From NCBI GenBank assembly GCA_049840815.1, contig JASGJI010000004.1:259592-323591 (forward strand): a DNA stretch of 64,000 bases, written 5' to 3'. This DNA comes from JASGDN01 sp049840815. GTDB taxonomy: Bacteria > Chloroflexota > Chloroflexia > Thermomicrobiales > UBA6265. The position numbers and the translations under genes were made by a program. Under the pieces are notes generated by a model, which did no database searches, was not told the origin of the DNA, and saw nothing but the letters and a program-made list of their open reading frames with translations. Numbering within the stretch: the first letter of the stretch is position 1; every line of letters starts with the position of its first letter. Below are positions 26,601-34,120 of the stretch, piece by piece.

Positions 26601-28109
26601 CTACGTTTGTGCCGTTTCTGCCTCGGGTCTCGGCCCCGGCCAGGTGTGACCGTCCCGGCGCCACTCCCTGATCCGCTGCCGGAGCGTTCTTGCCGCGATA
26701 TGCACGCCCATTTCTGCCAGGCGGTCGCAGAGCTCCTGCTGAGAAGGCTTGCCTGGAGCAAGGTCGTCCGAGAGATCCCACCAGATCTGCACGGCCGTTT
26801 CATACTCGATGCTGGCTTTCGGTCTACCCGGGGGCGAAGGGTGGCGTGTCTTTGCAGCGGTTGACGGTTCGTCCTGGTCGAACGGATCGGTGTCACCCGG
26901 AGTATCGTGTCCGACTTCTGGTACCTGGGAGGTGCGTATCGAGGAGCTTGTGCCAGTGACGAGCGCGTCATATCGCCGCTGCTCACGCATCGAGTACCAG
27001 GTGTCGGGCGGGAACGATCCCGCCAGGACCTCTTCCCGCTCACCGAGTCGTGCCGCCTCACGGCGTAACTCTTCCATGGCCCGGAGCAGTCCCTCGCGCG
27101 CGACCAGCGGGTACGCGGGCAGGACCAGGGTCGACGTTTCCATGGTCAGCGAGTCTGGCAGCAGCGTGAACACGCGAATGGCCACGTTGTCGTAGTCGCC
27201 TCGCGAATAGAGCGCCCGGCGCAGTGCCCTCCGCTCGATCAGGAACACGGCGCGTTGCTCGGCCGTGGAGCGCATCTCGTCGTCCCGGATCACCTCCGCG
27301 AAGATCCGATCGATCCGCCGTGCGGCGAGCAACGCGATACTGAGGCCCGTGCCGGGAGGGCGTGCTTCGAGCGCCGGCGGGTCTGGCGACCGGTGTCTGG
27401 CGAGGCGGGCAGTGATACGCTCCTTCCGACCCGGTCTCCTCGCTCCAAATCCATAGTAATTGCCTGTGGCGATACGGCCAGATGTCAGGATGGCGTCGGC
27501 GGCATCAAAACGATAGGTGTCAAGAGCCTGATCGAAACCATGGAGCAGGACATCCGCGTCCGGTCGGCGAAACGGCCGTGCCGATGATCGGGACGCTTCC
27601 AGGACCTTCGAGGCAAACGCCACGAAGCCGTTGGTGACCTTTATCTGGAACGTGCGATCTCGGATGCCAAGGGTTTGATGGTTAGGGAGTGTGGCCGGAA
27701 TGGATTCGCCCGCTGCGGCCGCGACGAACGACGGCACATCGTCTCGTGCCGTCAGGGTCATGAGCGCTTCGTGCAGGCAACGGTAGAGGTCGTCGTCCCC
27801 GGCAAGGTGGATGAGTTCCCCGATCTGGCGACACCGCAGGTCCCAGATCCAGATCATGCGCAGGACAAGGGCGAAGGAGAGCGAGAGGCTGATCGAATCC
27901 CAGTCAATGGCCCTGAGTCCGGTTTCTGCATCCTCGGGGAGCATCCCGCATAACAGGCTCGGAGTTGCGAAGGGCTGCCCTCGCTCGGAGGCACGCTGGA
28001 GTTCATGCTGCAGGAAGTCCAGATGCAGAAGCGGCGCAGCGGCTTGGGGCAGCGGCAACGATATGCTGCTCGGTGTCTGTTCGAAGACTTGAATCGGGTC
28101 AATACTCAT
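26601..28109 (-). CDS. Unrecognised protein with C-terminal HTH-like domain
   Basis: 502 residues, no family recognised. The N-terminal 420 residues look helical (for example FALVLRMIWIWDLRCRQIGELIHLAGDDDLY). A Ser/Pro/Asp-rich linker leads into GRPKASIEYETAVQIWWDL...PSQQELCDRLAEMGVHIAARTLRQRIREWRRDG, which reads as a helix-turn-helix. A closely similar C-terminal unit is encoded at 28243-28566, so the two loci are related. The ATG at 28109 has AGGAAG upstream. It precedes the excisionase-like gene in the leftward series. DNA binding is likely for the C-terminus; the large N-terminal part is a blank. Confidence 0.6.
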   Translation of the reverse strand: MSIDPIQVFEQTPSSISLPLPQAAAPLLHLDFLQHELQRASERGQPFATPSLLCGMLPEDAETGLRAIDWDSISLSLSFALVLRMIWIWDLRCRQIGELIHLAGDDDLYRCLHEALMTLTARDDVPSFVAAAAGESIPATLPNHQTLGIRDRTFQIKVTNGFVAFASKVLEASRSSARPFRRPDADVLLHGFDQALDTYRFDAADAILTSGRIATGNYYGFGARRPGRKERITARLARHRSPDPPALEARPPGTGLSIALLAARRIDRIFAEVIRDDEMRSTAEQRAVFLIERRALRRALYSRGDYDNVAIRVFTLLPDSLTMETSTLVLPAYPLVAREGLLRAMEELRREAARLGEREEVLAGSFPPDTWYSMREQRRYDALVTGTSSSIRTSQVPEVGHDTPGDTDPFDQDEPSTAAKTRHPSPPGRPKASIEYETAVQIWWDLSDDLAPGKPSQQELCDRLAEMGVHIAARTLRQRIREWRRDGHTWPGPRPEAETAQT

Positions 28110-28242
28110 ACGTTTCTTCCTGTGATGCCGAATCGGTCGCGGGTGTTGCTCGCCAACAGTTGGGCGAACGAGGCGACCTGCGGCGAGTGCACAATGAATT
28201 GCTGGCAGAGGGAAGATACGGATCCTGCTGCAGGGAGCCTGT

Positions 28243-28566
28243 TCATGCTGCACTCGATTCCGCGGCTTCTGCCGGCGGCGGCCAGTCTTTCCCTTGGGTT
28301 CTCCACTGGGCAATCAAGGTTCGGAAGGTACGCTCTCTCAACGGCTTACCCAGATGTGTGAGTCGTTCAGCAAGCTCCACCTGTGTCGGCCGCTTGTCGC
28401 CGAACTCTTCGTACATCTGCCAGTAGAGCGTCGCCGCCTGCTCGTAGGTCACCTTCACGCGTGGCCGCCCGTTCTGACGGAGGGCAGTTAGTTCAGGAGA
28501 ACGCAGGATTTGATGGTGGTCGTGACTGGCTCGGGGCACTCCTGATTTCAGATCACCCAGACCCAC
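28243..28566 (-). CDS. Small protein made mainly of the shared HTH-like domain
   Basis: 107 residues. GRPRVKVTYEQAATLYWQM...RPTQVELAERLTHLGKPLRERTFRTLIAQWRTQG aligns by eye with the C-terminus of the 502-residue protein encoded at 26601. It starts GTG at 28566, overlapping the upstream 371-residue gene by 19 bases in another frame. Together the two would match the size and order of the 502-residue protein, so this may be one gene split by a frameshift. A separate coupled gene is the alternative; its Shine-Dalgarno (AAGGGGAG) is unusually close to the GTG. Confidence 0.5.
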   Translation of the reverse strand: MGLGDLKSGVPRASHDHHQILRSPELTALRQNGRPRVKVTYEQAATLYWQMYEEFGDKRPTQVELAERLTHLGKPLRERTFRTLIAQWRTQGKDWPPPAEAAESSAA

Positions 28567-29663
28567 GACTCCCCTTCGAAAACCGCATCGAGGTCACCAT
28601 GCGTCGAAGGGTCGATGCTGACCGGATCACCCTGTTCAGTAGCGAGCGAGATCATCTCGCTCCGGAGACGTTCCAGACGGATAGGCATGTCGGTACGGAT
28701 CACCGCGCCGGAGTCATCACCTGCCGGGGGCAGGATGTGCGGCAGGAGGTCGAGGGCCAGGGCATGGAGCTTTCCCGACTCCGGCTGGTCGAGTCCGCGC
28801 AGCAGGAGATGGCGATACGCCTGGTAGGCCTCCTCGTCGTGATCATGGCGACGCCATCCTCCATCCTCTTTGCCGAGCAGGTCCCAGATCTCGCCGATCC
28901 GCACGACGATCTGCAGGGTATAGGCGAGCCAGTAGTCCTCCTGGCTCGTGATCCGCTGCCAGAGTGCGCGGATCCTGCGCTTGTACGCACGAACCTGTTC
29001 GCTCGTCAGGCCCGAAACCAGCGCCCGGTCGAGCGCGCGTTGGGCGCGAGCGTGTTCGATACGATCAAGAGCATCGTCGAACACCCTTGTCACGCCTTGC
29101 ACAGTGCGTGGATCAGAGGTGACGCCGATCGCCACCCCGAGCACGATGAGGTCGCTCTCGACCCGGTCGAAAGCGTCGGTATACCCGGCTCGATCATCGT
29201 CCGACAGGTGGGCGAGCTTGCTGTTCGGCGGGAGTTGCTCGGGAATCTTTTCCAGGGCAACCCGTCGGATCCGCGCACTGCTCTGACGTTGCCGGAGCGC
29301 GGCAAGCAGCGAGGTTCGCAGGACAACGTAGGCACGCACCTCCTGAATCGTGCGATCTACGATCGCCGGACCACACGACACAATGCTCCAGAGCCGGCGG
29401 AGGTTGTTGAGAATCTCAATGGCAAGGGGGAGCCACGCATCGTTCGGGGAGACGTCAATCAGCAACGTCACTTGCTCTGGCCCGAGCGGCAACGCAAGCG
29501 GCTCCAGCCGATCCGCTGCGATGCGCTGGCGGAGCAGATGGCGCTCGATGGGTTGTCCGTGGAACAGGATCGTGGCCAATGGCCGGCTCCCCGAGCACGA
29601 CGGAAGAGAATGCAGACGATCATACCAGAACACATGTTCTTTTCGGAAGTGCCGTGAGGGCAC
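28548..29663 (-). CDS. Unrecognised helical protein (possible N-terminal part of a split gene)
   Basis: 371 residues if the GTG at 29663 is used; no family is recognised. It is rich in Leu/Arg helices (RRLWSIVSCGPAIVDRTIQEVRAYVVLRTSLLAALRQRQ) and contains IGEIWDLLG, loosely like IGELIHLAG in the 26601 protein. It may be a paralogue of that protein's N-terminal part. A later start (TTG at 29579) is possible, which would move a palindrome at 29627-29640 into the promoter. It is the first gene of the leftward series, next to the border with the sugar locus. Confidence 0.45.
   Translation of the reverse strand: MPSRHFRKEHVFWYDRLHSLPSCSGSRPLATILFHGQPIERHLLRQRIAADRLEPLALPLGPEQVTLLIDVSPNDAWLPLAIEILNNLRRLWSIVSCGPAIVDRTIQEVRAYVVLRTSLLAALRQRQSSARIRRVALEKIPEQLPPNSKLAHLSDDDRAGYTDAFDRVESDLIVLGVAIGVTSDPRTVQGVTRVFDDALDRIEHARAQRALDRALVSGLTSEQVRAYKRRIRALWQRITSQEDYWLAYTLQIVVRIGEIWDLLGKEDGGWRRHDHDEEAYQAYRHLLLRGLDQPESGKLHALALDLLPHILPPAGDDSGAVIRTDMPIRLERLRSEMISLATEQGDPVSIDPSTHGDLDAVFEGESWVWVI
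29627..29640. promoter_or_regulatory. SOS-box-like palindrome AGAACACATGTTCT
   Basis: The 14-base site fits the GAAC-N4-GTTC pattern of LexA boxes known in Gram-positive bacteria. It lies at the beginning of the first gene of the leftward module (inside its first codons, or upstream if a later start is used). LexA control is inference; the LexA box of this lineage is not established from this window. Confidence 0.35.
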
Positions 29664-29880
29664 GGCTGACGGTCAGCACCGTCGTAATGCGACGCGCCTC
29701 TCCGTAGGAGCCCCCGTTTCGTCCATAACTTAGGCGGGCATTCGCGTTGTGGCCGGCTGCGACCTTGTGTCGGCGGCGCGCGAATGCTTCATCAAGTGCT
29801 GGGATACGATGTGACCAGGGTTTGTCATATCCGAAGGCTAAGAGGTGATTCTCCGGAAGGAACGTCCGGATATCATCTGC

Positions 29881-30651
29881 ATGGTGACCCTAGATCATCT
29901 TCATGGTGGCGGGGTCGGAGCCGCCGTCGCTGCTGGAGTGTGAGGGATCTTCTGCGAGAAGCTGATCGCGACGGACCCTCCCACAGCGGATGCCATGATC
30001 GCGTCCGTCGAGGCGGCCGGTATCGTCACGAATGTGAACAGTACCCGGCGTTCACGCCGCCTTACGTCGTGGAGCGGGAGACCGTCCGTGCCGGGGCGAT
30101 CGGTGAGCTCGCTACATTTCCATCGCCTATCGAGGCGAACGGGTGATGCTTTGGCGCAATCACGCCCATTTTTGGAGCTGTTCTCCTGCTTCGCCGAAAC
30201 CGATCCGCTCTGGGTCGTCGCGGAGCTCGAGCCTGGCATGGAGAATTACGGGACGATCTACAAGGAAGACGGCGAGCGAAGTCCCGAACGAGAACCGGGC
30301 GTTAATGCGTATCTCGCGTATGCTAATGGCGTTCGAGGCTTCCTCTCCGGATGGAAGAGTGCCGCCCCCGCCGTGCGCGTCGTCGTCCAGGGACCGGTCG
30401 GCCAGATCGAAATCGATGGTCGGTTGGCAGTTCTTCGGTGGCTGGATGGTGGCACTAGACCATTGCTCGCCACTGGCAGGGTTTCCGGATTTCAGGCGGC
30501 GCTGCTGGACCTGATTGCAGGTGTTGAGACAGACCGGCCCGTGCAATCGCCGCCGCGAGAGGCGCGCAAAACGGTTGCGCTGATCGAAGCGATCCTGGCT
30601 TCGCAACGGCAAGGTAATGTGAAGGCGGACATCGGTCCGTCGCCCTTCTGA
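29881..30651 (+). pseudogene. Gfo/Idh/MocA-family oxidoreductase remnant
   Basis: Pieces of a sugar dehydrogenase-like protein can be read across frames: GIFCEKLIATDPPTADAMIASVEAAGIVTNVN, then PPYVVERETVRAGAIGEL in another frame, then VMLWRNHAHF, then LELFSCFAETDPLWVVAELEPG to the end at 30651. The first piece matches the 'vfCEKPia....a..mi...ea' part of the family. The N-terminal NAD-binding half is missing, a TGA interrupts at 29941 and frames change near 30045 and 30165. It probably once belonged with the adjoining sugar genes. Confidence 0.6.
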
Positions 30652-30653
30652 AC

Positions 30654-30700
30654 GGAAATGCTTTCGGGAGGGTCACTGCGTGACCAGGGCAAGCATTTCC
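30654..30700. terminator. Double hairpin between the oxidoreductase remnant and the sugar permease gene
   Basis: GGAAATGCTT (30654-30663) pairs with AAGCATTTCC (30691-30700), and GGTCA/TGACC (30671-30685) forms an inner stem. It lies downstream of the leftward permease gene ending at 30746 and of the rightward remnant, so it may serve both strands. Confidence 0.5.
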
Positions 30701-30745
30701 AGCAACCTGGCCACGACTCGAACCCGCAATCCGTGATGAGAGTTG

Positions 30746-31663
30746 CTATCCCTTGATACCCGTCAGCGTGATCCCCTCGATGAAGTACCGCTGCGCCAGG
30801 AAGAACAGCACCACGACTGGCGCGATCACGGCAGTTGACGCCGCCATCAGATAGCCCCACTGGGCGTTGTAGAGCCCCTTGAACGAGGCCAGACCGAGCG
30901 CCAGCGTGAACTTGTCGTCGTCATTCAGGTAGATCAGCGGGCCAAGGAAATCGTTCCACACCCCGATGAACGTGAAGATCGCTACGACGATCAGGGCCGG
31001 TCGGGACAGCGGCAGCAGGATCTCCCACAGCACCCGGATCGGCGACGCACCGTCGAGATAGGCCGCTTCATCGAGGTCGCGTGGAATCCCCCGGAAGAAC
31101 TGGCGGAGCAGGAAGATGTTGAAGGCTCCTCCTCCGAACCACGCTGGAATCGTCAGCGGGTAGTATGTGTTGATCGCTCCCAGCTTCTGCCACAAGATAA
31201 AGGTCGGGATCAGGGTGACTGCATAGGGCAGCATCATCGTCGCCAGCAAGATTCCGAAGACGATATCCCGTCCCGGCCACCGCAGCCGTGCGAAGCTGTA
31301 CCCTGCCAGCGTGCTCGTGATCACGGTGCCCGTCACCACGAAGAGTTCGATCGTCAACGTGTTGATCAGGTACTGGCGGAAGGGGATCACCGTCAGCGAT
31401 TCGGTGTAGTTGCTCCACGTCCAGGGCCGCGGTATCCACTCGGGCGGCGAAATGAAGATCTGGTGCGGTCCCATCACCGAACTGCGCAGGAGCCACAGGA
31501 AGGGCAGCAACGCCACGAGCCCTCCGAGCAGGAGGATGACGTAGACGGCGATCCGCGCCAGGACGCGCCCGATGGTGCGCGGTCGCACGGCCTCGTGCCC
31601 GGAGTAGGACCCGCTGCGGGAAACCGACGACGTGCTCGTGGTTGCGGTTGTCGTCTCGATCAT
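30746..31663 (-). CDS. Sugar ABC transporter permease, MalG type
   Basis: 305 residues. Six hydrophobic segments are visible, beginning IAVYVILLLGGLVALLPFLWLL, and the EAA loop reads DLDEAAYLDGASPIRVLWEILLPLSRPAL, which contacts the ATPase. Its start overlaps the stop of the MalF-type gene by four bases. It is the last gene of a binding protein-MalF-MalG operon; no ATPase gene is present, so a shared MsmK-like ATPase elsewhere is expected. The substrate is inferred as rhamnose-related from the divergent kinase/aldolase operon. Confidence 0.92.
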   Translation of the reverse strand: MIETTTATTSTSSVSRSGSYSGHEAVRPRTIGRVLARIAVYVILLLGGLVALLPFLWLLRSSVMGPHQIFISPPEWIPRPWTWSNYTESLTVIPFRQYLINTLTIELFVVTGTVITSTLAGYSFARLRWPGRDIVFGILLATMMLPYAVTLIPTFILWQKLGAINTYYPLTIPAWFGGGAFNIFLLRQFFRGIPRDLDEAAYLDGASPIRVLWEILLPLSRPALIVVAIFTFIGVWNDFLGPLIYLNDDDKFTLALGLASFKGLYNAQWGYLMAASTAVIAPVVVLFFLAQRYFIEGITLTGIKG

Positions 31664-32574
31664 GCCTGCCCCTCACTCTCGTAGTACACCCAGAGCCTCG
31701 AGGACCGGAAGACGATCAGGGCGACGATCATGATGACCACGAAGAGGAACCAGGCGAGTGCGCTTGCATATCCCATCCGACTGTCCGAAAACGCGGTGCG
31801 GTAGAGATAATAGACATAGAGGAGGGTCGAGTTGCTCGGACCGCCATTGGTCATCACATAGGCTTCGGAGAAGGCCTGAAACGCGCCGATCAGCCCCATG
31901 ACCAGGTTGAACAGGATGGTCGGGGTCATCATCGGGATCGTGACGTCGAAGAGCTTGCGGAATGGGCCGCCGCCATCCACCGCTACCGCCTCATAGAGAT
32001 GGCCAGGCACTCCCTGCAGGCCGGCCAGGAAGATGACGGCAGCATTCCCGAATCCCCACGCACCCATCAGCGCGAGCGAAAGGACCGCCGTATTGGGATC
32101 GTAGATCCACTGGGAGGTGGGCAGGCCGATCCGCTCGAGGATCTGGTTCAGCAGGCCGAACTCCGGGTTGAACAGCCACAGCCACAGGATGGTGTTTGCG
32201 ATCACCGGCACCAGTACCGGCAGGTAGTAGATCGTGCGGAAGAACGACCGGCCCTTCACGTCCTGGTTGAGCAGGAGCGCAACCAGGAAGGCGACGATCA
32301 TGGTCAGGGGCACGCTGATGCTGGCGTAGGTCAGTGTCACCCCGAGAGATTTTCGGAAGAGGGCATCCTCCGTCAGCATCTCACGGTAGTTCGCGAAGCC
32401 GATGAACGAGGCATCCCCGTAAATGTTCCAGTCGGTCAGGCTGATGCCGAAGGATGCGATCACCGGACCGAGGGTGAAGATCAGGAATCCCAGGATCGCC
32501 GGCAATGCCAACGCCACCCCCCAGAACCGTTCCATCCGCTGCAAGCCGGACGCTCGCCGATACGCCGTTGTCAT
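31660..32574 (-). CDS. Sugar ABC transporter permease, MalF type
   Basis: 304 residues. The N-terminal helix WGVALALPAILGFLIFTLGPVIASF, conserved ISLTDWNIYG.a.FIGFANY and the EAA loop HLYEAVAVDGGGPFRKLFDVTIPMMTPTI are standard for carbohydrate permeases (CUT1). It sits between the binding protein and the MalG-type gene. The ATG at 32574 is followed by MTTAYRRASGLQRMERFWG, a normal cytosolic start. Confidence 0.92.
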   Translation of the reverse strand: MTTAYRRASGLQRMERFWGVALALPAILGFLIFTLGPVIASFGISLTDWNIYGDASFIGFANYREMLTEDALFRKSLGVTLTYASISVPLTMIVAFLVALLLNQDVKGRSFFRTIYYLPVLVPVIANTILWLWLFNPEFGLLNQILERIGLPTSQWIYDPNTAVLSLALMGAWGFGNAAVIFLAGLQGVPGHLYEAVAVDGGGPFRKLFDVTIPMMTPTILFNLVMGLIGAFQAFSEAYVMTNGGPSNSTLLYVYYLYRTAFSDSRMGYASALAWFLFVVIMIVALIVFRSSRLWVYYESEGQA

Positions 32575-32622
32575 GTCATCCCCTGCCGCCGCCAGCCCTG
32601 GCCGTCGCTACCAGCTCACCTG

Positions 32623-32664
32623 CCTGCGAAGGCCGGGGCATTGCAACGCCCCGGCCTTCGCAGG
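32623..32664 (-). terminator. 17-bp-stem hairpin between binding protein and permease genes
   Basis: Bases 32623-32639 and 32648-32664 are exact complements around an 8-base loop. Lying inside the operon, after the binding protein gene, it probably acts as a partial terminator or 3'-end stabiliser that lets more binding protein than permease be made. This is a common arrangement in sugar importer operons. Confidence 0.65.
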
Positions 32665-32672
32665 CCAATCCG

Positions 32673-34040
32673 TCAGGAATCGGACCCCGAGGGATACTTG
32701 CCCTTCAGGAGCGCCTGGACATCAGACGCCATGGTGTCGAGGGCGTCCTTGGCAGTCGCCTTGTTCAGCCACACGGCGTCGAGGCCCGCGCTGATGGCGG
32801 CATCGATCTTCTCGAAGTCCTTGAGAACGACCGGGCTGGAGATCGAGTTGTCCTTCAGGTAGTTCACCCCGGCATCGATGTACCCGTCGGGGTGGGCGCT
32901 GTTCTTGGTCCACAGGTCGATCGAAGCCTGGTCGATGTAGTACTTCTCCTCCAGCGGCATCATCAGCCCACGGGCGAAGAGATCGAGGTTATGGACCGGA
33001 TCGTTGTGGAAGAGCCAGAAGGCCAGCGCTTCGTCCGGGTGTTCGGTGTCGGCGTGGACTGCCGTGATCGATCCAACGATGACGGTGGTCGGCGTCTTGA
33101 GCGTCGGCAGCACTGCGACGCCAACGGGTACCTGCGCTTCGCCCAGGCTCAGCAAGCTCCACTGGCCGTCGATGACCATTGCGACGCGGCGGCTCTGGAG
33201 CTGGACCGATGTCGCCGGCAGATTCTCTGCCTGGGACGGCGTCGGGGCCACCTTGTGGACGTAGATGAGGTCCTGAAGCTTCTGGATGACCTCGGCACCC
33301 TCATCGGAGTTCAGTGTGAAGGTCGTCGCGTCCGCGTCCGTCAGGTCGCCGCCATTGCTCTTGACGAGCGGGAACCACCCAAGCCAGCCGCGCGGGAACG
33401 AGATGCCGTACTGGCGGATGTTGTCGCCATCGAAGTCAGGATCGTTGGCCGTCTTGCCGCTGTTGTCGACCGTCACCGACTTGGCGAGCGCGACGAACTC
33501 GTCCCAGCTCAGCGCCTCGGACGCCTTCGCCGGAGGCGGGGTCACCCCCGATTCTTCGAACATCTCACGGTTGTAGAAGAGCATCATGATCTCGGCAGCG
33601 TTCATCGTGCCAAAGGTCTTGCCGGGCGCATAGTAGTAGAAGGTCTGGGGCAAGCGGTCGCCGAACACCGGGTACTTGTCGCGGTACTGCGTCATGTCCA
33701 TGATCTTGCCATCGGCAGCCCATGCATGGGCGGGTCCCTCGGACATGTGGAACAGGTCAGGCAGGTCGTTCGCCGCCGCAAGGGTATTCAGCTTCGTGCC
33801 GTAGTCATCCGGCACATGGCGCTGGTCGATCGTGATGTTCGAGTTCGCTTCCTCGAACTTCTTGATCACATTGGTGATCGCCGTTTTCTCGTTGAGATCG
33901 CCCCAGTGCATGAAGGTCAGGGTGACCTTGTCCTGCTTTGCAGCCGCCGGCCGCGCGGCCAGGATGGCTGCCGAGAGGGCAACGCCCGCGCCAGCGGTCT
34001 TCAGGAACCCACGTCGATTCATCGGTGAATCGGTCAACAC
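32673..34040 (-). CDS. Sugar ABC transporter substrate-binding protein (family 1)
   Basis: 455 residues. NRRGFLKTAGAGVALSAAIL is a twin-arginine signal, cut near PAAAKQD. The body begins VTLTFMHWGD and includes PDLFHMSEG, the GISFPRGWLGW segment and SIDLWTKNSAHPDG, all consistent with extracellular solute-binding protein family 1 (MalE/UgpB group). A GTG at 34040 is chosen because AAGGAG lies 8 bases upstream; the ATG at 34022 has no Shine-Dalgarno. It captures a sugar or oligosaccharide for the MalF/MalG pair. Confidence 0.88.
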   Translation of the reverse strand: MLTDSPMNRRGFLKTAGAGVALSAAILAARPAAAKQDKVTLTFMHWGDLNEKTAITNVIKKFEEANSNITIDQRHVPDDYGTKLNTLAAANDLPDLFHMSEGPAHAWAADGKIMDMTQYRDKYPVFGDRLPQTFYYYAPGKTFGTMNAAEIMMLFYNREMFEESGVTPPPAKASEALSWDEFVALAKSVTVDNSGKTANDPDFDGDNIRQYGISFPRGWLGWFPLVKSNGGDLTDADATTFTLNSDEGAEVIQKLQDLIYVHKVAPTPSQAENLPATSVQLQSRRVAMVIDGQWSLLSLGEAQVPVGVAVLPTLKTPTTVIVGSITAVHADTEHPDEALAFWLFHNDPVHNLDLFARGLMMPLEEKYYIDQASIDLWTKNSAHPDGYIDAGVNYLKDNSISSPVVLKDFEKIDAAISAGLDAVWLNKATAKDALDTMASDVQALLKGKYPSGSDS

Positions 34041-34120
34041 GTTGCACACTCCTTCGTCGCGAACAGGACACGGATCATTGCTGGGCCCCATCGGGGCACG
34101 GGCCGTCGGAGCTCCTTTCG

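Noticed and set aside
29901..30239. 112-codon minus-strand frame
   Set aside because: It is antisense to the oxidoreductase remnant and has no recognisable domain.
30705..30735. tRNA T-arm-like string (minus strand GGTTCGAGTC) beside the sugar permease gene
   Set aside because: No matching T-stem, anticodon arm or acceptor could be folded around it, and no second copy was found.
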